Shown: piece after piece, positions 1 through 10,235 of the stretch | Position numbering within the stretch: the first letter of the stretch is position 1 | Layout of the letters: every line of letters starts with the position of its first letter | NCBI RefSeq assembly: GCF_000346465.2 | Contig: NC_034010.1 | Span: forward strand, 2,984,926-3,048,925 | From: Prunus persica | Taxonomy: Eukaryota; Streptophyta; Magnoliopsida; Rosales; Rosaceae | Direction of reading: 5' to 3' | DNA length: 64,000 bases | Position numbers and translations under genes: made by a program | Notes under the pieces: model-generated | The model's database searches: none | What the model was told of the DNA's origin: nothing | The model's input: only the letters and a program-made list of their open reading frames with translations

Positions 1-175
1 TGGAGGTAAGGCTCCTGCTCCCGCTTTGCAGTTGAGCGGGTACGGTTATTCAGTTACCCCGACGATCGAGTCCAATGGTGTAGAGACACTCACCTAATTC
101 CGGACGACATAGCCTGATTTTTGTACTTGTTACTCCTCTTTATCAAATAAAATACTATCGTTATTCTCTTAAAAA
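1..175 (+). repeat. Possible non-LTR retroelement 3' end
   Basis: AT-rich sequence that stops in an A-rich run at 171-190. This looks like the 3' tail of a LINE or similar retroposed sequence. No open frame is visible and the 5' part lies outside the window, so the assignment is weak. Confidence 0.25.
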
Positions 176-189
176 AAGAAAAAGAAAGA

Positions 190-490
190 ATTGAACATGG
201 TAGCAGATCTTTTAACAAAGAAGGGTCATTAATTTATAATCATTTATGTAATTGGTTTAGAAGTTTTCCTTTGGATATTATCAAACAAAATACAAGAGTT
301 ATTATAATGGGAACACATTAAAAGTTAGAACCCAAACCCTTCTTATATGTGGATGTACAAATATATAGTATATATTTTGTTAAACATTAGGTCATCTATG
401 AGCTCTCTTGATGTAGGGCTAGCGTTATGCATAGGAATCACCTTCTAATATGCCTTGCTTTTATAAGAATGAATAATAATAATAATAAAA
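190..490 (+). pseudogene. LINE 3' end, RNase H tail remnant
   Basis: Around 195-222 the plus strand reads VADLLTKK, a typical end of a plant L1 RNase H domain. After a one-base shift the frame continues to about 320 with a W-F-R-S-F-P-L-D pattern that fits the usual LINE C-terminus, then a stop. A 3' UTR-like stretch follows and ends in an (AAT)n run at about 471-488, a common plant L1 tail. The reverse transcriptase lies outside the window. The assignment rests on a short motif plus the tail. Confidence 0.4.
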
Positions 491-648
491 AGTAACCATT
501 GGTGAATTACTGTGATAGAGTTTAGCAGTGACAGGAATATAATACAAATCCATAAAGCAAGTTAATTGTATTTCTAAACAGTGAAAAGATTAAGGAAATG
601 TGATGTGTTGCAATTTTTGTTAGATACAAAGGGATGGAACCCTCAATT

Positions 649-1195
649 AGGGGTTATCATTAGGCCCGCAAGCCCGTGGGCCGATGAGGGCTCGTCCTGC
701 GGATCGAGAAAAAGCCCAGCCCTTACCCGTTATAGGCCATTACCCGACCCGGCCTATTGTTGAGTGGGCTAGGCTGGGCTTGGGCTTAGGTGTTTAAAGC
801 CCGGCCTAGCCCATAGGCTTGGCCTGTTTGAGCCCAAGAAAGCCCGGCCTAGCCCATAAGCTTGGCCCGTTTGAGCCCAAGAAAGCCCGGCTCTGCCCGC
901 CCATAAAAGGTTGGCCCACGGGCTCACATATATATATATAAATAAATTTATATAAAAAAATTCAAGTTAAATGAAAGATGGAGAAAATCATGATCTATTA
1001 TCATTGTAAGAACTAAAAACAAAAAGAAGTATGGGATAAAATATGAGTTTATTAATATGGCGGTTGTATAACTATATCTTTATATTTATGGGAAAAAAAA
1101 AAAAAGAACTATGAAGTTATGAACAAAGAAAAAAATGGAGACGACAAATGTAAAATAGAGGGCTAGGTAAAAAAAGAACTATATATTTAGCCAAC
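649..1195 (+). mobile_element. hAT-like non-autonomous element, copy 1 (partial)
   Basis: Starts AGGGGTTATCATTAGGCCCG and is rich in GGGCTTGGGC and AAGCCCGGCC subterminal motifs. An AT-rich section follows, containing AAATGAAAGATGGAGAAAAT and ATGAGTTTATTAATATG. The same order of motifs occurs at 1731-2150, so the two belong to one family. No right terminus is recognisable here, and the stretch grades into the (AG)n repeat. No transposase is visible. Confidence 0.45.
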
Positions 1196-1234
1196 TCTTA
1201 TTTTGTTTTTCTTCTTCTTTTTATATTTCATAAA

Positions 1235-1236
<2 letters not shown>

Positions 1237-1277
<41 letters not shown>
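1237..1277. repeat. (AG)n microsatellite
   Basis: About 20 uninterrupted AG units between the first hAT-like copy and the zinc-finger relic. Confidence 0.9.
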
Positions 1278-1280
<3 letters not shown>

Positions 1281-1405
1281 TTTATCCTTTTTATTCAATT
1301 TTGTTAAACGGCCTTAAAATCCACATGTTTAGGTTGCATTAATTTATCCTGCTTTATGTTCTAACTTCTTTCTTTAATATATTAGTGCCAAGGTGAAAAA
1401 TCAAT

Positions 1406-1732
1406 ATGAATTCTTATAAGGATGCGATTTTCTACAGCTACTGCGATAAATTTTCCTGCTATGATCCTCAAGAAGAACTAGCTCACATGATTAAACGTCA
1501 CAAGCACGCACCTGAGGTGTAGGGGCTGAGGGCACCAGACAATCGTAAGAGATGCAGATTATGTGTGCACAAGAATGGGTATGACCATGCAAAGGTCGTC
1601 ACTGATCAAAGTGCTTTGGACAAACATATGGACAAGGTCCATCCAATGTGGGAGGACTTGTACCCACAGTGCCATAAAAAAAATTGTCACAAAGTATTTT
1701 TGAATAACGAGGAGTATGAGGCCCACAAATAG
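1406..1732 (+). pseudogene. C2H2 zinc-finger protein fragment
   Basis: One frame runs from ATG 1406 to a stop at 1730-1732, with a single internal TAG at 1520-1522. It shows three finger-like units: a YCDKFSC...HMIKRH unit, CRLCVHKNGYDHAK...HMDKVH, and CHKKNCHKVFLNNEEYEAHK. The fingers have long loops and paired Cys and His, as in plant C2H2 proteins. The frame is cut exactly where the second hAT-like element begins (1731), right after the His that would close the last finger. It could be a truncated gene, a pseudogene, or a fragment carried between the two transposon copies. I do not recognise the parent gene. Confidence 0.5.
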
Positions 1733-2338
1733 GGGTCATCATTAGGCCCGCGAGCTCATGGGAAGATGGGGGCTCGACCTTTTGTTGAGTGGGCCGGGCT
1801 TGGGTTTAGGTGTCTAAAGCCTGGCCTGGCCCAGCCAGCCCATAAAGCCCGGCCCAAGGGCTCACATACATATAAATAAATATATAAAAAAAAACCCAAG
1901 TTAAATGAAAGATGGAGAAAATCATTATCTATTGTCATTGTAAGAAAAAAAAAAAAACTATGGGATAAAATATGAGTTTATTAATATGATGGTTGTATAA
2001 CAAAGAAAAAAATGGAGACATAAACATATAGACAAATGTAAATAGAGAACTATGAAAAAAAATGGAAACATAGAAACACACCAAAAACATAGAAAAAATA
2101 AATAAAGAATTGACAAAAAAAATCCATATAAAAAAAAAAGACAAAATAAAGTAAGCCCATTTAGGCTCGCCCTGATGACTTTTTCAACCCCGGCTCATGG
2201 GATGGGCTTGGGCTTTGAATTTTCTAAAAAAATCAGGCCTGACCCTGCCCGTTATTCTCACTCCTCTTTGTAGCCCGGCATAGCCCAACCCAAACCCATT
2301 AAATTTGGGTCGGGCTAGCCCGACCCGAGGCCTACCCT
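1731..2338 (+). mobile_element. hAT-like non-autonomous element, copy 2
   Basis: The left end AGGGGTCATCATTAGGCCCG and the right end CCCGAGGCCTACCCT are roughly inverted, and both ends carry GGGC/GCCC-rich subterminal repeats, as hAT elements do. The interior is AT-rich and matches copy 1 at 649-1195. The flanking 8-mers (CCACAAAT and CAACCTAT) agree at only 5 of 8 positions, so the TSD is doubtful. No transposase is present. Confidence 0.5.
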
Positions 2339-2574
2339 CAACCTATTCTAATCAATTACCACTAAATGGAGCTATATTTTATATATTTATTAAATTTAAT
2401 TGTACTACTCCAACCACTTTTCAAACCATCAACATGTGTAGAATTCTCATGACGCATCAATATACTCTCAAACATACTAGGTGCAATGATGTGGTATATC
2501 ACTAATTAATGCTGATTAGCTAGTTTAAAGTAGGGTTTAATTTCATATCACATTAATTCGTTTTTTCATTTTTA

Positions 2575-2665
2575 ATACATGTAATATTGGGAAGGGGAGA
2601 ATCGAACGTACGGAAATAAATAATTTTAACCACTTAAACTACAAATTCTTTTGTCACATCCGTTA
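2575..2665 (-). mobile_element. tRNA-derived SINE-like sequence
   Basis: The minus strand shows a box A-like TAGTTTAAGTGGTTA (about 2627-2641) and a box B-like GTTCGATTCTC (about 2597-2607), spaced as in a tRNA-derived Pol III promoter. There is no cloverleaf, so it is not a tRNA gene. The rest of 2339-2990 is AT-rich and holds nothing else I can name. Confidence 0.35.
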
Positions 2666-3049
2666 TTTATACCAAAGAAAAGTTTATTGAGGGAATGTGC
2701 TAGGCCCTAGGGTAAAAAAAGGGAAATACACAAGGAATGGGGCCATATGATATTCTCCCACCCAAGACTCCGCACCAAAAGTTAAATGTTCTATCCACTT
2801 TTGGCTTTTCCTATAATTTCCTTGTCTCTTTGTCTTAATGTTAGAAGAAAGTACCAAGTGGATGGTCTATGCCTTTGAAAGAATCCAAATACAAGTTTTG
2901 GAAGCACTAGCAAGGCTCTCCCTTGCAATTCCCTCTATTACCCACTAAGCAACAAGGAAGGTTGTTGTTTTGTTTTGTTAGGACATGTTTGGAAGGGCAT
3001 TGTGTTGGAGAATAGTACCAAAACCTGGCCAGCTCTTATTCCCATCCAC

Positions 3050-4201
3050 CTCACATGTTGACAAAAATGAACTGAGAGAGAGAGAGAGGGAAACAAAGCA
3101 ACAAAGCAAACAATTAAGATAGGGAGAAAATCTAGAGAGAGAGAGAGAGGGAGGGCTGGCTCTGTATTTCACTAATTCCATATTCCTCTGAACACACTCA
3201 AAGGACACACAAAACAAAGCAATGACGACAAAAGCAGCCTCTTGTATTGTCGCCAACGCAGCCATGGAAAAGTCCTTCAAAACAAGACCTTTATTACTAT
3301 TTCAGTCACTTTGCAACAAAACTTCACATCACATGAAACCCTTTGGAGTTCTGGACTCGCTTTGATGGAGTAGGAGGTCGAGCCAACCAATTAAGGAAAC
3401 TTCCGCAGGAACTTTGCTGGGTTTTCTGTCCAGTGAGGAATTTCAATTTCGTTTGAACTTGGTCAGTTATTTTTCGGAGGAACTAGTAACTTTCTCAGGT
3501 AATTCTTTGCCTCTGTGTCATTATTTTGATTCCTCGGTTTTGATGTGTGCTTGGAAATTAGTACAAAATCCCAGTTGCTCATTTGTTGTGATGTTGTTAA
3601 AGAGGTAGATTGTTTTGTTTATCTTTTGCTTTCTTTTGTGTGGCATGATTTTTCTTTAGGCTCTCTTTGGTTGGTGGAAAAGTAGACATTTGAACTTGTT
3701 AATTCCCAAAATTTTTTATTGCTGAGCTATAATGAATTGGCTCCATGTGTCTCAGCTATAATGAATTTGTTAGTTTTGTTAACAATGGAATCATTTGCAA
3801 GAACAAGAATCAAATATTGTATTTTTAATCTTCTGCTCTTTTGCTCTGTTTCTCAGAAACCACAAGGTCAGTTGACCCAATTCACATCAAATTTACTGGG
3901 ATCCCTGGGTAATTTTGATTGTGTGTTCTCTGATCTTCTTGCCTGTTTCTTGACCTTGCTATTTATGCGTTATTAGATACCAAAATAAGGTCTGTCTGGA
4001 TGTGGAGAAATTTCAGTTGAAATCGAAGCTCTTCATATTTGGGAAACCAAACCGGTAGAAAATAATATTAAAAAAAGCAGACTTAATTAAATTTTTTTTT
4101 TCTCGGCTGCTTCCCTTCCGGTCTAATTCTTTCTGTTTTGAAACAGTTCTGGCAATCTGATCTTCAGCGTCCCCTAATTGTTTTTATTGTTAATTGAAAG
4201 A
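3050..4201 (+). promoter_or_regulatory. 5' leader of the GRAS gene with a leader intron
   Basis: The leader contains GA/CT-rich tracts at 3073-3090 and 3134-3150. A donor-like TCTCAG/GTAATTC at 3498-3499 and an acceptor AAACAG ending at 4146 bound a T-rich putative intron of 648 bp. The start codon of the GRAS gene follows 55 bp after the acceptor. A leader intron next to an intronless coding region is common in SCL3-type genes. The transcription start and TATA box could not be fixed. RNA reads spanning 3498/4147 would confirm the intron. Confidence 0.5.
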
Positions 4202-5587
4202 ATGGCGCAAGAGGACGGGTCCCCAGTAACTTCATCACCCCTGCAGTTCTTTCCCTGGCTATCTCCTGGGATGGGATCTCCATACCCAACATGGCTCAGG
4301 GAGCTAAAATCTGAAGAGAGAGGTTTATATCTGATCCAGCTTCTTTATTCTTGTGCTAACCATGTCGCTTCTGGTAGCATTGAGAATGCAAATATTTGGC
4401 TTGACCATATTTCTCAGCTAGCCTCTCCTGATGGAGATACAATGCAGCGAATAGCTGCTTATTTCAATGAGGCACTTGCAGACCGGATGCTTAAAGCTTG
4501 GCCTGGTCTGTATAAAGCCCTTAACTCAACGAAAATAACATCAGTCTCAGAAGAAATTCTCGTTAAAAGGCTCTTCTGTGATCTATGTCCTTTCTTGAAG
4601 GTTGCGTACGTGGTTACAAATCAGGCCATAGTGGAAGCAATGGAAGGAGAAAAGATGGTTCATATTATTGATCTTCATTCATGTGAGCCTGCCCAATGGA
4701 TTTATCTGATTCAGACATTAAATGCTCGACCTGAAGGCCCGCCTCATTTGAGAATTACGGGCATTCACGAACAGAAAGAGGTATTAGACCAAATGTTCCA
4801 TCGCTTGACTGAAGAAGCAGGAAATCTGAACATCCCGTTTCAGTTCAATCCTATAGTTAGCAAGTTAGAGAACCTTGATATCGAAAGTTTGCGTGTCAAG
4901 ACTGGAGAGGCTCTTGCAGTCTGCTCTGTATTGCAGCTACATTCTCTCTTGGCAGCTGATGATGATCTTAGGAGAAAATCACCATTAGCATCTAAGAACC
5001 TGCAGAAAGTCTTGCATATGAATAAACTCACTTTAGGAGAGTGGCTGGAGAAAGATCCAATCAGTGCATATAACCTAAGTCCTGATTCTGCATTGTCCCC
5101 ACTATCAGGTGGTTCACCAAAGATGGGGAGTTTTTTAACTTCTCTTTGGGGCCTTTCACCAAAGCTAATGGTGATCACCGAGCAAGAATCAAACCACAAT
5201 GGCCATACATTAATGGACAGGATCATGGAAGCATTGAACTTTTATGGAGCTCTTTTTGATTGCTTGGAGTCTACAGTACCGAGATCACCAATGGAGCGAC
5301 AAAAGGTTGAGAAGATGCTTTTCGGAGAGGAAATAAAAAACATCATAGCATGTGAGGGAACCGAGAGAACAGAGAGGCATGAGAAGCTTGAGAAGTGGAT
5401 TTTAAGGCTTGAGTTGGCTGGGTTTGGCAGGGTCCCTTTAAGCTACCACGGAATGTTACAGGCTAGGAGGCAGTTGCAGGGCTATGAAGGGTTTAAGATT
5501 AAAGAAGAAAATGGATGTTTAGTTATTTGTTGGCATGACAGGCCGCTTTTTTCAATATCGGCCTGGAGGTTTAGGAGATACGAGTGA
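4202..5587 (+). CDS. SCL3: GRAS transcription regulator, SCARECROW-LIKE 3 type
   Basis: Intronless coding region of 461 residues, starting at MAQEDGSPVTSS. The frame is open 24 bases further upstream but has no ATG there. GRAS landmarks in order: leucine-rich region I from about residue 38, exact VHIID at 153-157 followed by EPAQW, leucine-rich region II around 209-250, a PFYRE-like region with LMVITEQESNHNG near 320-340, and the C-terminal SAW motif at 453-455 with the chain ending SAWRFRRYE. There is only a short N-terminus and no DELLA motif. The nuclear SCL3 protein of Arabidopsis promotes gibberellin responses by opposing DELLA proteins. Function here is inferred from family membership. 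All expected domains are intact and the length is normal for SCL3. Confidence 0.93.
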   Translation: MAQEDGSPVTSSPLQFFPWLSPGMGSPYPTWLRELKSEERGLYLIQLLYSCANHVASGSIENANIWLDHISQLASPDGDTMQRIAAYFNEALADRMLKAWPGLYKALNSTKITSVSEEILVKRLFCDLCPFLKVAYVVTNQAIVEAMEGEKMVHIIDLHSCEPAQWIYLIQTLNARPEGPPHLRITGIHEQKEVLDQMFHRLTEEAGNLNIPFQFNPIVSKLENLDIESLRVKTGEALAVCSVLQLHSLLAADDDLRRKSPLASKNLQKVLHMNKLTLGEWLEKDPISAYNLSPDSALSPLSGGSPKMGSFLTSLWGLSPKLMVITEQESNHNGHTLMDRIMEALNFYGALFDCLESTVPRSPMERQKVEKMLFGEEIKNIIACEGTERTERHEKLEKWILRLELAGFGRVPLSYHGMLQARRQLQGYEGFKIKEENGCLVICWHDRPLFSISAWRFRRYE

Positions 5588-6236
5588 TGTTGGTGGTCCA
5601 TGTGGGGATTGAGTGCTTGTGTTTTTGGTTTTTTCTTTCTTAATTTTCCTTTTCTTGTTTGTGTAAAGGATTTTATGCATTTCTTCCTCTGCAACTGCAT
5701 AGTATCTTCCTCAGAAGCTTGGGAGAATTATTCTCTGTTCTAAAACTTTAGTTAGTTGTTAATTTGTATCCTATTTTAGTTTTCTTCCCACATAAACGCT
5801 GATGTTTCTGCCATATTTGGGTTTGAACCCTGTTCTACAGATTCTTCAAAGTTAAACATGACATTACACTTCAAAGTTATTTTCTGATATCGAATTGCAT
5901 TCATTACTGGTCTCAGTTGCATGTGAGACGGCAGGACCTTTTTTCCTTTCCAGTAGTGTGCAGTGCTCGAAGTTTACATCAGTTTGGTTGCTTAGACAAC
6001 TGGTGGTAAGAAGAGAAACAGTACTTTTAAGTAGCCGAATATCACACTCAATGCTATGCAAGTTATGCTAAATCAACAGAGAATAGACTGATGTAATCTT
6101 GGAAGGCAACGCAACTAATAAAGAAAAAGCAACAAATGTGGCATGATATTATCAGTAACAAAAAACCTATTTGTACCACTTTTACTGACCACATCTCTCG
6201 CCCACATGATGTGATGCAAGTAGCATTAACCTTTTC
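5588..6236. other. 3' UTR of the GRAS gene and unassigned spacer
   Basis: The first ~180 bp are T-rich and probably 3' UTR. The rest up to the dirigent relic shows no coding frame, terminal repeat or RNA gene that I can support. Confidence 0.5.
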
Positions 6237-6528
6237 AGTAGTGCAACAGACACATTGTATTCGACGGCAGCATCTCCAGTTTTTGCACTCAAGGAAACTG
6301 TCTTCACCAATGCATAGCCCCTTGCATACCGGAAACCCCAGTACCTCCAACGATTGGCATCTCTCGGGTCCGTTGAAAAAATGGATTCCTACCTAGAATG
6401 CCAAGGGCACCGCCATAATGCACACAGTCTAAGAAAGCAAAGTTCAAGGCCATAAGCAGCGCAGAGCTGTGTTGAGAAGGAAAAGTATATATGCCTTGAG
6501 CTGTACCCACAAGCTTTGAACTTGTTGA
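6237..6528 (-). pseudogene. Dirigent protein C-terminal fragment
   Basis: Read on the minus strand: SSKLVGTAQGIYTF, then LLMALNFAFLDCVHYGG, LGRN, REMPIVGGTG, and after a frameshift near 6310 GYALVKTVSLSAKTGDAAVEY. These are the second-half motifs of dirigent proteins. The N-terminal half (signal peptide, FHDILSGKNP) is absent and the dirigent GLFRFARGY segment is damaged. The fragment ends close to the Copia relic that starts around 6560, which may have truncated it. It is the most distant member of the cluster that continues at 15.5, 16.0 and 23.5 kb. Confidence 0.8.
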
Positions 6529-7067
6529 ATTATAAGTCTCTAGCTGATTAGAATGAGTGAAATAAGCTATGAGCTTAATTGGGTATTCACTTTAGTTTTA
6601 TCATTGACAAGTGTGAAGCTAAGATTGTAAGGCATACAATGCCATGTCTAATGATCCTAGTAGATAGCTAGATGTATGGCTGAGATCATTTTGTGATGTA
6701 AGGGGTCCAGCTAAGAGTGCTAACGGTAATATGCCTTGCTCTATGCGTGTGAGGTGGTCATGATATGAAGAAGTAAAATTCCCCTGCTGTATTCTGCAGA
6801 GCAGTGAGAGAACATTTCATTCTGCTCGTCACTTTCGTTTCTTTCTCTTTCTTTCTTCATCATCTTTCTCATATATGCGTTAAGACTCCATAGAAACCAG
6901 AATCATACAAGAAACACTAATATGGCCTTAGAGCCAAGTTCGATCACTTGAAAGTTCTTAAGACTCTGAAATCGAGGTATATCGAAGCTCACTCAAGATT
7001 TGTTGAAGGTTGCTGGAGCTCGATTTTGACCTGAAACAACTTGTTTTTGGTTTATCTGAGCTCATAA

Positions 7068-7696
7068 ATGGCTGGATCTCGAAGTTCAGAAGTGAGAACT
7101 CCGATCTTCTTCGGTGAGAACTATGAATTATGGAGAATCATAATGGTAACCATATTCAAATCATATGGTTTATGGAATCTGGTGGAAAAGGGAATTACGA
7201 TTCTTGATTTGGAGAAGAAAAAAGAAAGCTGGGGAAGCTTTAGAAGATGAGGTTGATGAGAAAATGGCTGCAATCTTCATGAAAGATGCAAAAGCTCTGG
7301 GTATCATACACAAACGCAGTTTCCAATCAAATCTTCCTTCGTATCGACAACGTAGACTCAGCTAAAATGGCATGGGATCTGTTGTATGGAGAATATCATG
7401 GTGGTGACCAAGTTAGATCAGTAAAACTTCAAAATCTCATACATGAATTTGAATACACTAGAATGCGTGATAATGAGCCTCTATCTGATTATCTTACACA
7501 ATTGAATGAGTTGATTAATATGATGAAAACAGTTGGTGAGATTCTTTCAAATGAGAGACTTGTTCAAAAGGTTTTGATTAGTCTCAGTAAAGCATATGAT
7601 CCTATATGTCTTGAGATTGAAAACACAAAGAGCCTAGAGACTGTAGAATTGCAGGAAGTGATTGCTATTTTGAAAAGCCAAGAACAATACGGCTGA
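7068..7696 (+). pseudogene. Copia gag polyprotein, frameshifted
   Basis: The N-terminal piece reads MAGSRSSEVRTPIFFGENYE and leads into YELWRIIMVTIFKSYGLW. The frame breaks near 7240 and resumes at about 7310 with NAVSNQIFLRIDNVDSAK. The second piece carries the UBN2-like gag core (VKLQNLIHEFEYTRMRDNE, LSDYLTQLNELINMM) and ends at a stop at 7694-7696. In active elements gag packages the RNA into virus-like particles. The break and the stop mean it is not functional here. Confidence 0.75.
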
Positions 7697-7750
7697 GAAA
7701 GCATTTGCCTTATTCTCTGTGAGTCCAAAAGGGCAGAACAAAGGTGGTGC

Positions 7751-8421
7751 CTAAGAAGCATGGATACGCCAATTTAGTGGCGTATCCCGTATCGGATACT
7801 CGTTTGGATACGATACGCTTCGGATACGGTCCGATACGCATTGGATACGTATCGCAGTCAACAGATACGTTAGTTGACTAACGGATACGAGTATCCAACA
7901 TTCCAGACACGAGTATCTGACTTTTCGGATACGAACCTCCGGCTGAAGTTTGCCGTTGAGGGGCTGTTGAGGAGCCCCTGGGAGCTGCGTGTGAAGAGGT
8001 AGGGGAAAGAAGAAGAAGAAGATGTCAGACTAGAGGGGGAGAGAGAGGGAAAGAAGAAGAAGATGTTAGACTAACATAATTGTTATTATCTCAAGTGATG
8101 ACGTCGTTTGCTAAAACAAGATTTGTAATATATATTTTCTTTTTCATAGATCTGTTTATGGTTTTGGGTCTTAAGCAATGGCATCAAAATGGGCTTTGGG
8201 TAATGATATATTTGGGTGAAAAAAGCTATTCATGCCTAAAAATATACAGAATCAGAAAAGAAAGCCCAAAATGCTACACTATATTTATAATTTATTTAAA
8301 ATATATTTTAGGTTATATATATTTTTAATAACCGTATCCATGTGTATTCTAATTTTTGGAAATTTACCGTATTCCCGTGTCATGTCGTATCGTATCGCCG
8401 TATCTGTATTCGTGTCCGTGC
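7751..8421. mobile_element. Non-autonomous DNA element with GATACG subterminal repeats
   Basis: Both ends are crowded with GATACG/CGTATC motifs in inverted arrangement (GCATGGATACG on the left, CGTGTCCGTGC on the right). GTGGTGC occurs on both sides, at 7744-7750 and 8422-8428, and 7 of 8 bases match when the repeat is extended to 8 bp, as expected for a hAT-type duplication. Removing the element and one repeat rejoins the Copia gag frame. No transposase is visible. The start of a related element lies at 63799. Confidence 0.65.
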
Positions 8422-9377
8422 GTGGTGCTCAATATGGTTCATCCAATTGGAATCCTAAGGGTAAACAATGGGAATCAAAACCCAAGTTTCAATAGAATAG
8501 CTTTGCACAAAACTTGAACTCGTCACAGTCAATGAGTCAAGAAGTTATAAAACTAGTGTAAAGTGTGTTCCAAGTTTCATTTTGGTGAGTGCAGATATAA
8601 GGGGAAGCCTAAGTGCTATAACTGTGATAGATTTGGTCACAAGGCTTGAGAATGTACTTCAAGTAAGATAGTGCAAAAGGTAAACTGTGCTAGCCAAATA
8701 GAGGTGACAGGGAACCTATTCTATGCAAATAGTGCAATAACTGAGGCAAAGATAAATGAAGAGTGGTACATTGACAGTGGTTGTAACAATCACATGGCTG
8801 GAAATGTGGAGGTCCTTGTTGATATAAGGACAAATGTTGCAGAAAAGGTTCAAATGCCAATAGGTGCACTTGTGGATGTAGCTGGTATGAGTTCACTCGT
8901 TATGGACACAAATAGAGGCAGAAAATTCATCAGAGAAGTGATGTATCTTCTAGGTTTGAATTATGGGCGGTATATTACCTTTATTACTATCATGCTTTTA
9001 TTTATATGATATGTATGGTAAAATTTGTCATTCTAGTTCTATTCTAGAAGATATAACATAACCAAAACCTATTGTCCTTCTTGAATCATAAATAATATAA
9101 CACACTAGTTACGTAGTTATTTATAAGGGTATATTAGTGATTTACCCATTGAATTTGTACCTAACTTTCGATTTGCCCCTATTCTTTTTTCTAGAAAATT
9201 AAGGATATGAACTTTTTTTTTTGGGGGGCCAATTTCCCCCCTACCATCTAAATCTACAACATTTCATCCAATTTGCCGTTAAATATAAGGGCAAAATGGT
9301 CATTTTGTATGTGAAAAAATAAATAAATAATGAAAAATAAAATAAAAAACAGATTATTGAAATAAACTCTCTTTCTC

Positions 9378-9650
9378 TCTATGGTAAACTCATCCCCTAA
9401 ATCACCGCCCTCTTTACTTCTCTGCAATTCCGACACCGCATACTACTTGGGCCATTGTATGACCTTTAAGCAACCAATCCCATTTGAGGCCTTAATGATT
9501 CAAAAACACTCTTGTGTATTTTGGAACCAACACTTTCTCAAAACCATCAGGCAAACCCAGATCCCATTTCAAAGGATACAGAGATTGGAGTGGTAAAGTT
9601 CTACTTTTTGTCATCATAAGCACTATACAAAGCCTCTCCACAGTATCACT
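9378..9650 (-). pseudogene. PORR-domain (organelle RNA recognition) gene fragment
   Basis: The minus strand reads in order LMMTKSRTLPLQSLYPLKWD, LGLPDGFEKVLVPKYTRVF, then after a frameshift VIQWPK, a stop, and YAVSELQRSKEGGDL. This is the PORR pattern of a leucine-rich start, a DLGLPxxFE block, a P-Y-F block, and W...AVSELQ. PORR proteins of plants (WTF1 family) bind RNA and act in group II intron splicing in chloroplasts and mitochondria. Only about 80 residues remain, with one frameshift and one stop, enclosed by long TIRs. Gene capture is the simplest explanation. The family call is from memory of the motif and should be tested by profile search. Confidence 0.6.
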
Positions 9651-9757
9651 CTCATGGGTTTGGTGTATACTCTATTCTCGAGGGATGGGTCTAGGTCTAG
9701 AGGCAAGGGCTGGGGGATACGTCTCGGCTGGGGAGAGAACAAAAAGAATAGGAGAAG

Positions 9758-9857
9758 NNNNNNNNNNNNNNNNNNNNNNNNNNNNNNNNNNNNNNNNNNN
9801 NNNNNNNNNNNNNNNNNNNNNNNNNNNNNNNNNNNNNNNNNNNNNNNNNNNNNNNNN
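9758..9857. other. Assembly gap (100 N)
   Basis: Exactly 100 N, the conventional placeholder for a gap of unknown size. It lies inside the long-TIR element. Confidence 0.99.
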
Positions 9858-10186
9858 AAAAAAAAAGTTAATATCCTTAATTTTCTTTAAAAAAAGGATA
9901 GGGGTAAATCGAAAAATAGGTATAAGTTTTTGGGGATAAATCACTAGTATACCCTTATTTATAATTTGTCCAAAGAGAGAGAGAGAGAGCGCTTTAGTTG
10001 AGGGATCTCTCAAATAAGCTTAATTGAGGGACACCATTGTAGGGCCCACCATGCATTTTATGTCAATGATTTGAACTGTCTAATTTCTAGATATTCCATC
10101 AAAAATCATCTCTGCAAAAAATCACTTGAATCCTAAATCATTTGACCACTCAATTCGATGGTTCTTATTATATATAAGGAAATCCC

Positions 10187-10213
10187 ATTATATATATATA
10201 TATATATATATAA
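10187..10213. repeat. (TA)n microsatellite
   Basis: About 12 TA units. The preceding stretch 9965-10186 holds a short AG repeat and no recognisable gene. Confidence 0.85.
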
Positions 10214-10235
10214 GGAAACACATACACATATATAT

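Larger units (their letters stand above)
6560..8958 (+). mobile_element. Degenerate Ty1/Copia retrotransposon (gag to protease)
   Basis: An LTR or leader-like region ends near 6905 and is followed by ATGGCCTTAGAGCC, a decayed primer-binding site resembling TGGTATCAGAGC. A Copia gag follows at 7068-7696 with a frameshift near 7240 and a stop at 7694. A CCHC knuckle appears at about 8618-8655 (KCYNCDRFGHKA then a stop, EC). A protease with WYIDSGCNNHMAG starts at about 8764. Similarity stops near 8958, before integrase, and no 3' LTR is found. The gag C-terminus is split by the DNA element at 7751-8421. Confidence 0.75.
9117..9964. mobile_element. Long-TIR (MULE-like) element containing a gene fragment
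   Basis: About 95 bp at each end are inverted copies. The left arm reads AAGGGTATATTAGTGATTTA, later TTTCGATTTGCCCCTA and AAAATTAAGGATAT. The right arm at about 9870-9964 is the reverse complement with few changes. Long TIRs point to Mutator-like elements. I found no clean 9-bp TSD. The interior holds a PORR-domain gene fragment on the minus strand and a 100-N gap, so the true length is unknown. Confidence 0.6.

Noticed and set aside
2978..3280. Minus-strand 100-codon frame upstream of the GRAS gene
   Set aside because: It overlaps the leader of the GRAS gene, is driven by GA-rich tracts and shows no recognisable domain.
4840..5226. Minus-strand 128-codon frame inside the GRAS gene
   Set aside because: It is the antisense of a conserved coding exon, without its own motifs.
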